64,000 nt of DNA from contig CAVRSD010000010.1 in the NCBI GenBank assembly GCA_963723765.1, positions 186,001-250,000 of the forward strand, written 5' to 3'. Positions 56,128 through 64,000 of this stretch are shown here, one piece after another. The translations under genes and the position numbers were made by a program. The notes beneath the pieces were generated by a model. That model ran no database searches. It saw only the letters and a program-made list of their open reading frames with translations, and was not told the origin of the DNA. Within the stretch, counting starts at the first letter, position 1. Every line of letters starts with the position of its first letter. The stretch is from DATBAX01 sp963723765. Its GTDB lineage: Bacteria; Acidobacteriota; Terriglobia; Terriglobales; Acidobacteriaceae.

Positions 56128-57417
56128 ATGAATACACCAATGAAACCGAAGCCCTGCAAGGTTCTGATGCTGATCGAGAACCTGTCTTTTCCATGGGACA
56201 GGCGCATGCGCCATTTGGGATTGGCCTTGCAAAAGGCCGGGTACGAAGTCCGCGTGATCTGTCCAAAGGGTGAAAATCAGGACCGCAGCAGTTTCGAATT
56301 GGTTCAGGGCATCCGTGTGTATCGTTACCCAATGCTTCACCAGGCTAGTGGTGGACTGGGATATCTATTCGAGTATTCCTGGGCTTTCCTTTGTACCACC
56401 CTGTTATCGCTATTCGTTTGGCTTCACGATGGTTTTGACATCATTCATTCCGCCAATCCTCCCGACATCTTTTTTCTTTTGGCGTGGCCGTACAAGCTAT
56501 TGGGCAAAAAGTATGTTTATGATCAGCATGACGTATGCCCTGAGCTTTATGAATCCAAGTTTGAGCGCAAGGATGGTGCTTATCGAGCGTTGCTTTTGCT
56601 GGAAAAGCTTTCCTTTCGGGTTGCGGATCTGGTGATTTCTACCAATCAATCCTATCGGGAGATCGCGCGGGAACGCGGTGGTATTGGGGATGAACGCTCG
56701 GTGATCGTCCGAAATGGCGTGGATCGCAGCCAGTTCTATCGCCGGACCCCAAAGCCAGAACTCAAGGGTCCATTTCCGTATATGGCCTTGTATCTGGGAG
56801 TCATGGGTAAGCAGGACGGGGTGGATCGCATTGTGCAAACGGCGCATCACCTGGTCAATACTTATGGGCGGCGGGATGTGCTGTTCTTGATGATAGGAAA
56901 CGGCGAATGTTGGCAGGAATTACAGGATATGAGCAAGAAGCTCGGGATTAGCGAAATGATGCAGTTTGTGGGACGCATTCCCGATGACTCGTTGCTAGAT
57001 TATTTATCGACCACGGATGTGTGCCTTGCTCCCGATCCACCGGATCGCATGAATCAGTTATCGACCATGACGAAGATCATGGAATATATGGCCTGCGAAC
57101 GACCCATCGTTTCTTTCGATCTGGCGGAAACGCGACGTTCCGCAGGAGATGCAGCGATTTATGTTCAAGGAGAGGACCCCAAGGAATTTGCTCGGGTTCT
57201 GAACGATTTGCTGAATGATCCTACCCGCCGTGAGCAAATGGGACGGGTCGGGCTTGACCGCACCATGCATATAGTGGGACTGGAGCATCAGCGGAAGGCA
57301 TTGTTGGGCGCTTATGCCCGTTTACGCGGAATTCCTGTTGAGCCGTCCGGAACTTTGGAAGGCAAGAACGAATCTGTGGAAGAAACGAAAGAACCAGCTT
57401 CCGCGAGTCTTCGCTAG
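56128..57417 (+). CDS. Family 4 glycosyltransferase
   Basis: The enzyme of about 429 residues has a GT-B fold: N-terminal KVLMLIENLSFPWDRRMRHLGLALQKAGYEV and IHSANPPDIFFLL, and C-terminal YLGVMGKQDGVD, NGECW, FVGRIPDDSLLDYLSTTDVCLAPD and NQLSTMTKIMEYMACERPIVSFD, the EX7E-like donor-binding region. A TTG at 56089 opens the frame, but that start overlaps the dehydrogenase gene; the ATG at 56128 with GGAG upstream is favoured. The C-terminal 25 residues are polar and low complexity. It adds a sugar to the repeat unit; the donor is unknown. Confidence 0.83.
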   Translation: MNTPMKPKPCKVLMLIENLSFPWDRRMRHLGLALQKAGYEVRVICPKGENQDRSSFELVQGIRVYRYPMLHQASGGLGYLFEYSWAFLCTTLLSLFVWLHDGFDIIHSANPPDIFFLLAWPYKLLGKKYVYDQHDVCPELYESKFERKDGAYRALLLLEKLSFRVADLVISTNQSYREIARERGGIGDERSVIVRNGVDRSQFYRRTPKPELKGPFPYMALYLGVMGKQDGVDRIVQTAHHLVNTYGRRDVLFLMIGNGECWQELQDMSKKLGISEMMQFVGRIPDDSLLDYLSTTDVCLAPDPPDRMNQLSTMTKIMEYMACERPIVSFDLAETRRSAGDAAIYVQGEDPKEFARVLNDLLNDPTRREQMGRVGLDRTMHIVGLEHQRKALLGAYARLRGIPVEPSGTLEGKNESVEETKEPASASLR

Positions 57418-57464
57418 TTAACTAATTGTTGCGAGATACCTGCTAAAAACTTACGTGGAAGTGA

Positions 57465-58625
57465 ATGGCATTATTTAAACCCATGGGAAGTGCAATCAGT
57501 CCAGCCACTGGGCCATTGCCTCGTGTGCATGAAATGCAGGCCGATCGGCGAATCAGCAGCCCTACGCTGGCCAATGAAAAACAGTTCATGGAAGTTTACG
57601 AGATTGATCCTTTACAGGACCCGCGCTGGCCGGAACTGGTCAAATCTCATGCTCGAGCGTCTGTTTTTCATGATCGGAATTGGCTTGAGGCATTACGTGT
57701 TGCCTATGGATACCAACCAGTCGTTTTTTCCACGTGCCATCCCGATGGGCCTTTAACGAATGGGTTGGTCTTCTGCCAGATCAAGAGCTGGTTGACGGGA
57801 AAGCGTCTGGTCTCATTGCCTTTCTCCGACCATTGCGAGCCTCTAGTAGAAAGTTCGGCCATGCTGGATCATCTGCTGTTGCATGTGAGGCGTAGTGTGG
57901 ATAACGAGGGTTGGAGGTATATGGAAATCAGGCCGGTCTCTGGTGCCCCCGGGCAACAGACCGGAATCGGAAAAAGTACAGCCTACTATTTTCACCGCCT
58001 AGATCTACGAAAGAGTGCGCAAGAGTTATTCCATAGTTTTCATAAGGATTGTGTACAAAGGAAAATTCGACGCGCGGAACGGGAATCCTTGGAGTACGAA
58101 GAAGGAAACTCCGAAGAGTTGCTGAATAAATTCTACCGACTGCTGGTCATGACCCGCAGAAGGCAGCATTTACCACCTCAGCCAATCTCCTGGTTCCGTG
58201 CACTCATGGCTTCGTTCGGGCAAGACTTAAAGATCCGGGTTGCCTCCAATAGAGCGGTGCCAATTGCGAGCATCCTTACGCTTGTCCATAAGAAGACCGT
58301 CACCTATAAGTATGGTTGTAGCGATGTGGCATTTAATAAACTCGGCGGGACGGCCCTTCTATTTTGGCAAACCATTCAGGAGGCGAAAGAAAAGGGACTC
58401 GAAGAACTCGACATGGGGCGTTCCGATATGAATAACTTGGGCCTAGTGACCTTCAAAGGTCACTGGGGAGCTACGCAATCGGTGCTGGATTACTGGCAAT
58501 ATCCGGATTCTCTGCCGGGCCTGCAAAGTCCCTGGAAAATGAAAGTTCTTGGTAAAATGGTGGCGATCGCTCCCGATATATCGTTGACAGCAGCTGGTAG
58601 TCTCTTGTATAGACATATTGGATAG
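57465..58625 (+). CDS. FemAB/BioF2-like GNAT protein of exosortase-type EPS loci
   Basis: The 386-residue protein has two GNAT-like halves. LPFSDHCEPL near residue 121, FHKDCVQRKIRRAERESLEYEEG near 185-210 and, in the second half, YKYGCSDVAFNKLGGTALLFWQTIQEAKEKG and DMGRSD match the FemAB-related family found at PEP-CTERM loci (TIGR03019-like). FemAB proteins transfer amino acids from tRNA to amino groups. The function of the EPS-locus branch is unknown, but acyl or aminoacyl transfer to a sugar is plausible. It is preceded by a short gap and a GGAAG ribosome-binding site. Confidence 0.72.
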   Translation: MALFKPMGSAISPATGPLPRVHEMQADRRISSPTLANEKQFMEVYEIDPLQDPRWPELVKSHARASVFHDRNWLEALRVAYGYQPVVFSTCHPDGPLTNGLVFCQIKSWLTGKRLVSLPFSDHCEPLVESSAMLDHLLLHVRRSVDNEGWRYMEIRPVSGAPGQQTGIGKSTAYYFHRLDLRKSAQELFHSFHKDCVQRKIRRAERESLEYEEGNSEELLNKFYRLLVMTRRRQHLPPQPISWFRALMASFGQDLKIRVASNRAVPIASILTLVHKKTVTYKYGCSDVAFNKLGGTALLFWQTIQEAKEKGLEELDMGRSDMNNLGLVTFKGHWGATQSVLDYWQYPDSLPGLQSPWKMKVLGKMVAIAPDISLTAAGSLLYRHIG

Positions 58626-58751
58626 TTCAAAACGTCACTCATACCTTCCCCGGTATTTCGTCTTGCAACTTGCTTAATCGCTCCGGACCTCTGACTACAA
58701 AACATCTCCCCTGAATCTCAGCCGTTTGGTATTTTGGGAGTTGCAAACCAG

Positions 58752-60143
58752 ATGAATAATAGCCTTATTCAGTATTATCGCTGTCCCGAGAGTTATGTGA
58801 AGATCGCCCAGAAAGGCGATCTCTCGAAAAATTCGGGGTATTTCCGATTCGGTGCAGACCTCGTCTGCTACGGTCAATGCTCCGGGCTGCGCCCCTCGAA
58901 CTCGCCCCGATCGGCAATGGGAGATGCACATTCGGGAATGAGCAATGATAGAGGAACCATCTACTTGCCATTCGATGTAGACCAGGTGGTCGATAGCCTT
59001 CGCTACGAGCGGTATCAAAAGAGTTCCGAAGGCCATTCGTCGATGCGAGCGATCACTACCAGCGCCTATTATTTTGTGCGTCCGCTGCTGCCGGTAGCGG
59101 TTCGCAAACATTTGCAGAAGATTCGCCTTCGTGACTGGGACAAATTGCCTTTTCCCAAGTGGCCCGTGGATTTCACGGTTGAAAACCTGTTCGATAAATT
59201 GCTACTCAATACTCTAAAGTCGCAGTCTCTCGATTCCGTTCCTTTTATCTGGTTCTGGCCGGATGGTGCCTCCAGTTGCGCAGTCATGACTCATGATGTG
59301 GAAACAACCTTTGGCCGGGACTTCTGCTCGTCGTTGATGGACATTAACGACTCCTTTGGTGTCAAGTCCTCGTTCCAAATTGTGCCGGAACGCCGTTATG
59401 GCGTTTCTCCGGAGTATCTTGAGTCCATCAGGAGTCGTGGTTTTGAAGTGGCGGTACAGGATCTAAATCACGACGGGCATCTATTTAGAGAGCGTGCCGA
59501 GTTTCTTAGACGGGTAGCCAAGATTAATTCGTATGGACAGCAATACGGCTCAGATGGGTTTCGTTCAGCGGTCCTGTATCGTAATCAGGATTGGTATGGA
59601 GATCTGGATTTCTCGTACGATATGTCGGTTCCGAATGTAGCGCACCTGGATCCACAACGCGGTGGGTGTTGTACCGTTATGCCATATTTCGTTGGAGATA
59701 TTCTGGAACTGCCAGTCACGACTACGCAAGATTATTCTCTGTTCCACATTCTCAATGATCACTCCCTTGATTTGTGGAAGCGGCAGACAAACCTCATCAT
59801 GGAGCGGCATGGCTTCATGAATTTTATTATTCATCCGGACTATATCGTGGAAGCGGAGGAGCGACGCACTTACGAGGCTTTGCTGGGGTACCTGGCGCAG
59901 CTACGCAGCGAAAATAATGTCTGGATTCCACTGCCTCTTCAAGTAAATCGCTGGTGGAGAGAGCGGGCCAAAATGAATCTCGTCGAAGATAGAGAAGGTT
60001 GGCGGATCGAAGGTCAGGGTAGCGAACGGGCCCGCGTTGCATATGCCAGTGAGCGGAATGGGCGGTTGGTCTATTCCTGGGAGCCCAAGCATACTCATGA
60101 ACTTTCTCTACGAGGTACGATGAGCCCTCGTTCACAAGTGTAA
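58752..60143 (+). CDS. Polysaccharide deacetylase-like protein
   Basis: The protein of about 463 residues has an N-terminal region without recognised domain (1-150) and a deacetylase-like core: SSCAVMTHDVETTFGRDF near residue 185, SSFQIVPERRYGV, VQDLNHDGHL, and IIHPDYIVEAEERRTYEALLGYL near 370. The usual TFDD is replaced by THDVE, a variant found in this branch. Metal-binding His residues appear in HDGH. A TTG at 58734 is an alternative start, and the ATG at 58752 has GGAG upstream. It probably edits acetyl groups on the EPS. The C-terminal 70 residues are beta-rich and unfamiliar. Confidence 0.65.
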   Translation: MNNSLIQYYRCPESYVKIAQKGDLSKNSGYFRFGADLVCYGQCSGLRPSNSPRSAMGDAHSGMSNDRGTIYLPFDVDQVVDSLRYERYQKSSEGHSSMRAITTSAYYFVRPLLPVAVRKHLQKIRLRDWDKLPFPKWPVDFTVENLFDKLLLNTLKSQSLDSVPFIWFWPDGASSCAVMTHDVETTFGRDFCSSLMDINDSFGVKSSFQIVPERRYGVSPEYLESIRSRGFEVAVQDLNHDGHLFRERAEFLRRVAKINSYGQQYGSDGFRSAVLYRNQDWYGDLDFSYDMSVPNVAHLDPQRGGCCTVMPYFVGDILELPVTTTQDYSLFHILNDHSLDLWKRQTNLIMERHGFMNFIIHPDYIVEAEERRTYEALLGYLAQLRSENNVWIPLPLQVNRWWRERAKMNLVEDREGWRIEGQGSERARVAYASERNGRLVYSWEPKHTHELSLRGTMSPRSQV

Positions 60144-60196
60144 TTCCCCCCATTGTGGTCCCTCGTTTTCATGAAATGAACTTAGGAGAATTTTGT

Positions 60197-61102
60197 ATGG
60201 CCACTCAGGTCGGTATTTCAAATCACACGTCCACTGGTATTTTCGATTGTGATCAGAGTGAATTTCGCGAAAAATTCAACGAGTGCTCGTTCGCGTTTGG
60301 GCACCACCTCTCCCAGCATCCGTTGTTCCAGATCCCAAGGCTGGTGGAGCTTTCGAAAACACTTGCGCATACAGGAAGCGTTTACTACGACGCCGGCGAA
60401 ATTCGTGTGGACCAGCGATGGGATCAATCTCCGACCGGCACTTTGTCGATAGATCAAACCATACAACGAATCCAGGACGCCGGAGCTTGGATCATCCTGC
60501 GTAGCGCGGAGCAAGATCCGGAATACGGGGCGGTTCTCGACGAATGCATGGCCGAGATCCAGGCGCTTCTCGGAAAAAACTTAAAGGAAGAGATGAAGGT
60601 TCAGGACGCCATTGTGTTCATCACTTCGCCGAAGCGTGTAACGACTTACCACATCGACCGGGAATGCAATTTCATCCTGCAAATTCACGGCGACAAAGAC
60701 ATTAGTGTTTTTGATCAGAAAGATCGCGACGTACTGCCTGAGGAAGAAATCGAACGTTTTTGGATGGTGGACAACAATGCGGCGGTGTATAAATCACAGC
60801 TCCAAGACCGTGCCACGGTCTATCGCATGACTCCGGGAAAGACGATTCACGTGCCGGTAAATGCGCCCCATTGGGTGAAGAATAACGACAATATTTCGGT
60901 GACGCTGAGCGTCAACTTCCAATTCCGAGAGAACTTTCCGGGGCATGTGTACCGAGCCAACTATCTGCTGCGCAAATTGGGGATTTCCCCAACCCCCCCA
61001 GGCAAGTCTGGAATGAAGGATGCTGTGAAATGTTTCGCGATGAATACAACATACGTTCCTGCCCGGGCGGCGCGACGTTTGTTGGGCAAGATTAGCTCGT
61101 AA
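60197..61102 (+). CDS. Cupin/JmjC-like Fe(II)/2-oxoglutarate oxygenase-like protein
   Basis: The product is a soluble protein of about 301 residues. TTYHIDRECNFILQIHGDK (about residues 155-173) has the H-x-D of a cupin/JmjC iron site, and HVPVNAPHWVKN (about 224-235) supplies the distal histidine. A beta-rich double-stranded helix is likely. Relatives include JmjC hydroxylases of natural-product and surface-glycan loci. The ATG at 60197 has AGGAG eight bases upstream, which decides the start over 60155. Another cupin-like gene begins at 63724. Substrate unknown; peptide or sugar hydroxylation is only a possibility. Confidence 0.68.
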   Translation: MATQVGISNHTSTGIFDCDQSEFREKFNECSFAFGHHLSQHPLFQIPRLVELSKTLAHTGSVYYDAGEIRVDQRWDQSPTGTLSIDQTIQRIQDAGAWIILRSAEQDPEYGAVLDECMAEIQALLGKNLKEEMKVQDAIVFITSPKRVTTYHIDRECNFILQIHGDKDISVFDQKDRDVLPEEEIERFWMVDNNAAVYKSQLQDRATVYRMTPGKTIHVPVNAPHWVKNNDNISVTLSVNFQFRENFPGHVYRANYLLRKLGISPTPPGKSGMKDAVKCFAMNTTYVPARAARRLLGKISS

Positions 61103-61155
61103 ACGGTTGGGGTCGCAAACCTGATTAGCAAACATGGGAGTAGGAAAATAAAACA

Positions 61156-62400
61156 ATGACTACACAGACGATTGTGAATAACGTTGTACATCTGAATCAG
61201 TCGACAGCTGGCTCAGGTTCGCCAGAATACGATGTGGCTGTAATTGGCGCCGGCCCATACGGGCTGTCAGTCGGCATGCACCTCCGGGCAAAGGGGATGT
61301 CCGTTCGGGTATTTGGCAAGCCCATGGACTTCTGGGCTTCGAAGATGCCGCAAGGGATGCTTTTGCGATCACCGCGAGAGGCCTCTAATCTATCCGATCC
61401 AGAGCATGCCTTTACCCTCGAGGACTATGAAGCAGCCAGCGGGACCGCGCCTGCCGCACCACTTCCGCTGGAGACTTTTGTGCAATATGGCTGCTGGTTC
61501 CAAAAACAACTGGGTGCTGATCTCGATCGGCGGTCGGTCCTTGGCGTCGAACGTGAGAATTCGTCATTCAACGTCACGTTGGAAGACGGAGAGGTGTTGC
61601 GGTTTCGGCGTGTTGTCATCGCGACCGGAATTGGAATGTTCCTCCGTAAGCCTGCGGTTTTTGGTAGTCTGCCAGCCGAGCAGGCGTCGCATTGTTACGA
61701 GGGAAGGAACCTGGTCGAGTTTTCTGGAAAAAGAGTGGTTGTCATTGGGGCTGGACAGAGTGCACTGGAATCAGCTGCTTTGCTACACGAAGCTGGTGCG
61801 GAGGTTGAAGTTGTCGCCAAGATTCCCCAGGCCCGATGGATCGGAATGCACACTTGGCTGCATCATCTTGGTCCGATTTCAAAGATGCTCTATTCCAAAC
61901 ATGACGTGGGGCCTGCCGGAATCAGCCGGATGGTAGCTTCGCCCAAACTGATGTCGTATGTTCCCCTTCCAACCAGAGACAAGATCAGGGTTCGGGCAGT
62001 CCGTCCCGCGGGCTCAAGATGGCTTCCTGCGCGATTGACGAAAGTGAAACTGACGACCGGTCGTATTGTCGTTCGTGCTGAATCCCTAGGAAAAGAAGCC
62101 CGGTTGGCTTTAGACGATGGGAGTGAGCGACGCGTGGATCATGTCTTAATGGGCACGGGCTACGACGTGGATATCTCCCGGTATCAGTTTCTTTCTCCGG
62201 ATTTGGTAAAAAATATTCAGCAATTTGGTGGATATCCAAAACTCGGGAGGGGATTCAGTTGCTCGGTGCCCGGCCTGCACTTTGTCGGGGCCACGGCGGC
62301 CCGCTCCTTCGGCCCGTTACTATACTTTGTCGCAGGCACTGAGTTCGCGTCTCGTGAATTGACATCACATATTGTCCGCAATGGAGTAAATGTTCGCTAG
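61156..62400 (+). CDS. FAD-dependent NAD(P)H oxidoreductase / monooxygenase-like
   Basis: The 414-residue flavoprotein has the FAD motif AVIGAGPYGLSVGMHL near residues 28-43 and a second dinucleotide motif VVVIGAGQSALESAALL near 193-210. VIATGIG and VLMGTGYDVD are characteristic of FAD/NAD(P) monooxygenases related to lysine/ornithine N-hydroxylases and BVMO-like enzymes. It may hydroxylate an amine or oxidise a peptide or sugar intermediate. The next gene, an ATP-grasp ligase, overlaps its 3' end by 11 bases, so the two probably act together. Confidence 0.75.
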   Translation: MTTQTIVNNVVHLNQSTAGSGSPEYDVAVIGAGPYGLSVGMHLRAKGMSVRVFGKPMDFWASKMPQGMLLRSPREASNLSDPEHAFTLEDYEAASGTAPAAPLPLETFVQYGCWFQKQLGADLDRRSVLGVERENSSFNVTLEDGEVLRFRRVVIATGIGMFLRKPAVFGSLPAEQASHCYEGRNLVEFSGKRVVVIGAGQSALESAALLHEAGAEVEVVAKIPQARWIGMHTWLHHLGPISKMLYSKHDVGPAGISRMVASPKLMSYVPLPTRDKIRVRAVRPAGSRWLPARLTKVKLTTGRIVVRAESLGKEARLALDDGSERRVDHVLMGTGYDVDISRYQFLSPDLVKNIQQFGGYPKLGRGFSCSVPGLHFVGATAARSFGPLLYFVAGTEFASRELTSHIVRNGVNVR

Positions 62401-63622
62401 CAGGCATCCCTTTACCGGAACCAATCAACTTCCTATGACAGAAAAAAAATTACCTGTAGGAGCCCTCGTGGTCGGCGGGGACCATCCGGGATTGGGAGTT
62501 GCCCGCAGTCTGGGGCGACGGGGGATTCCCGTCTATGTTCTTGAGGACCAGCATTCCATATCATCTTTCTCACGCTATGCCAATCGGGTTATACGAGTCC
62601 AAGATTTGCTCGACGAACGTAAGACGGTTGACTCGGTGCTTGAAGTGGGCCGCAAATTCGGGCTACAGGGCTGGGTTTTGTTTCCCACGAGAGACGAAAC
62701 GGTGGCGGCATTTTCTCGCTATCGGGCGGAATTGACGGATTTCTTTCGTGTCACCACACCTGAGTGGGAAACCGTCAAGTGGGCGTGGGACAAGAAAAAT
62801 ACTTATGACTTAGCTCTAAGATTGAATATTCCTGTTCCCCAAACCTGGAATCCACGAACTCCGGAAGAATTATCCGCGTTACACGATCGCTTACCGTTGG
62901 CCATCAAGCCTGCAATCAAAGAGAACTTTTTTTATGCGACCAAGGCCAAAGCGTGGCGGGCAAATACAGTTGAGGAATTGCATCATTTCTTCGAGAAAGC
63001 TGGGCGTCAGATTAAGCCGGAAGAGATCATGGTCCAGGAGATTATTCCAGGGGATGGGCGGCGACAATTTTCGTATTGCGCCTTCTACCGCGACGGAAAG
63101 GTGCACAGCAGTATGGTCGCGAGGCGGGGACGGCAACATCCCCGGGAATTTGGCCGTGCGGCGACGTATGTCGAGAGCATCGAACTGCCTGAAGTCGAAG
63201 AGCTTTCCGATCGGTTTTTGAAAGCAATCAATTACTACGGACTGGTAGAGGTTGAATATAAGCAGGATCCCCGGGACGGCAAATACAAGCTTCTCGACGT
63301 CAACGCTCGGGCGTGGGGTTTCCATAGCCTGGGTGCCGCAGCAGGAGTGGATTTCCCTTACTTGTTATTTGCCGATCAAACTGGCCAGCCGATCGAGCCT
63401 TGCCGGGGAAAGGCAGGCGTCGGCTGGCTGCGGGTCGTGACCGACGTGCCTACAGTTCTTTCAGACTTGGTGCATGGTCAGTTCGAGCTCGGGTCATACT
63501 GGAAATCGCTGCGGCGTACCCGTGTCGAGTCGGTATTCAGCCCCGAAGATCCCCTTCCTTCACTCGGAGAGTTCGTTCTATTGCCATATCTCATCAGCAA
63601 GAAATACTTTGTAAAAGGTTAA
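62390..63622 (+). CDS. ATP-grasp carboxylate-amine ligase
   Basis: The 410-residue protein has an N-terminal pre-ATP-grasp fold (VGALVVGGDHPGLGVARSLGRRGIPVYVLE), VLFPTRDETV, a nucleotide-binding LPLAIKPAIKENF near residue 165, IMVQEIIPGDG, and the metal-binding KLLDVNARAWGFHSLG near residue 300. ATP-grasp enzymes join a carboxylate to an amine through an acyl phosphate. Similar genes are frequent in exosortase-type EPS loci. Start choice is uncertain: the ATG at 62390 overlaps the flavoprotein gene and has GGAG close upstream, while an ATG at 62435 gives MTEKKLPVG with no ribosome-binding site. Confidence 0.78.
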   Translation: MFASRHPFTGTNQLPMTEKKLPVGALVVGGDHPGLGVARSLGRRGIPVYVLEDQHSISSFSRYANRVIRVQDLLDERKTVDSVLEVGRKFGLQGWVLFPTRDETVAAFSRYRAELTDFFRVTTPEWETVKWAWDKKNTYDLALRLNIPVPQTWNPRTPEELSALHDRLPLAIKPAIKENFFYATKAKAWRANTVEELHHFFEKAGRQIKPEEIMVQEIIPGDGRRQFSYCAFYRDGKVHSSMVARRGRQHPREFGRAATYVESIELPEVEELSDRFLKAINYYGLVEVEYKQDPRDGKYKLLDVNARAWGFHSLGAAAGVDFPYLLFADQTGQPIEPCRGKAGVGWLRVVTDVPTVLSDLVHGQFELGSYWKSLRRTRVESVFSPEDPLPSLGEFVLLPYLISKKYFVKG

Positions 63623-63723
63623 AACAACACAATTCCTAATTCGGAATCCATAGACATCTTGATTTGAGCGGGCATAAATTGCCCCAAAGAAATACGCTCT
63701 ATAGAGCGCAACGGAGGAACATT

Positions 63724-64000
63724 ATGCCAGTAACCGAACAAGTGGCCAACACGATCCCGATAGAAAAACGCAATCGGCCAACCTACGCAGAATTTGAAAA
63801 AAATTTCTTGAAACCCCATAAACCCGTGGTTATTTCGGGCGCTATTGACCATTGGAAGGCGAGAAGTTGGACGCCGGAATACTTCCGCAACAACTTTCCC
63901 GATCATCCGGTGAGTGTCGATGGCGCAAACTACAAGATGGCCGACTTCATCGATCTTGTGCTGAATTCCAGCGATGCAAAGCCAGCGCCTTATCTGCGCA
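63724..64000 (+). CDS. Cupin-like (JmjC/Cupin_8) protein, cut off by window edge
   Basis: An open frame from the ATG at 63724 (GGAGG seven bases upstream) runs off the right edge, giving about 92 residues. The start has the pattern of Cupin_8/JmjC hydroxylases: EKNFLKPHKPVVISGAIDHW and WTPEYFRNNFPDHPVSV. The iron-binding H-x-D would lie beyond the window. It is the second protein of this type after the one at 60197. Confidence 0.7.
   Translation, partial: MPVTEQVANTIPIEKRNRPTYAEFEKNFLKPHKPVVISGAIDHWKARSWTPEYFRNNFPDHPVSVDGANYKMADFIDLVLNSSDAKPAPYLR

Overview
The window looks like chromosome from a member of the Acidobacteriota (Terriglobia-like). This is an inference from gene content: YIP1-family and MacB-type permease genes, a GT87/DUF2029 protein, an UpxY/NusG-type antiterminator at the head of an exopolysaccharide (EPS) operon, exosortase-locus (PEP-CTERM type) EPS genes, and moderately GC-rich codon use. 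No rRNA, tRNA, CRISPR array or insertion sequence was recognised.

Layout. (1) 1-9.5 kb: a YIP1 membrane protein cut by the left edge, two MacB-like ABC permeases, an AlgD-like GDP-mannose dehydrogenase, a Sfp-type phosphopantetheinyl transferase, UDP-glucose dehydrogenase, a MacA-like adaptor, a dead remnant of an S46 peptidase and a glycine-rich secreted protein. No ABC ATPase is present. (2) 9.7-12.2 kb: two divergent, paralogous small secreted proteins with VPDSG-CTERM-like tails and identical terminator hairpins, then a GT87-like membrane protein. (3) 12.2-23 kb: a LuxR-type regulator with a degenerate receiver, a 650-base leader, then the EPS operon: NusG-like antiterminator, AAA+ regulator with an altered GAFTGA loop, Wza-like export protein, beta-barrel, Wzz/GumC-like chain-length protein, XrtA-type ATPase, BY-kinase-like protein and priming sugar transferase. 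(4) 23-44.4 kb: a WlbA-like oxidoreductase, then about 18.5 kb of NRPS/PKS genes (CmlA-type beta-hydroxylase; A-T; KS-AT-ACP-aminotransferase-C-A-T; C-C-A-T-TE; alpha/beta hydrolase), then WlbB-like acetyltransferase and WlbC-like aminotransferase. (5) 44.5-64 kb: beta-helix protein, glycosyltransferases, flippase, polymerase/ligase, deacetylases, a third nucleotide-sugar dehydrogenase, a FemAB-like protein, JmjC/cupin-like proteins, a flavoprotein and an ATP-grasp ligase, running off the right edge.

How it fits together. The sugar dehydrogenases and the WlbABC-like set would supply uronic acids and 2,3-diacetamido uronates. The priming transferase and glycosyltransferases would build a repeat unit, flipped, polymerised and exported by the Wzx/Wzy/Wzz/Wza-type parts. 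The hybrid NRPS-PKS lies inside this set, between wlbA-like and wlbB/C-like genes, with a phosphopantetheinyl transferase nearby. The main hypothesis here is that the locus makes either a lipo/glycopeptide beside an EPS, or a peptide-decorated polysaccharide.

Five otherwise intact genes carry a single apparent frameshift (near 4130, 5420, 11730, 30117 and 44024). I annotate each as one gene with a frameshift. Sequencing or assembly error is at least as likely as real inactivation.
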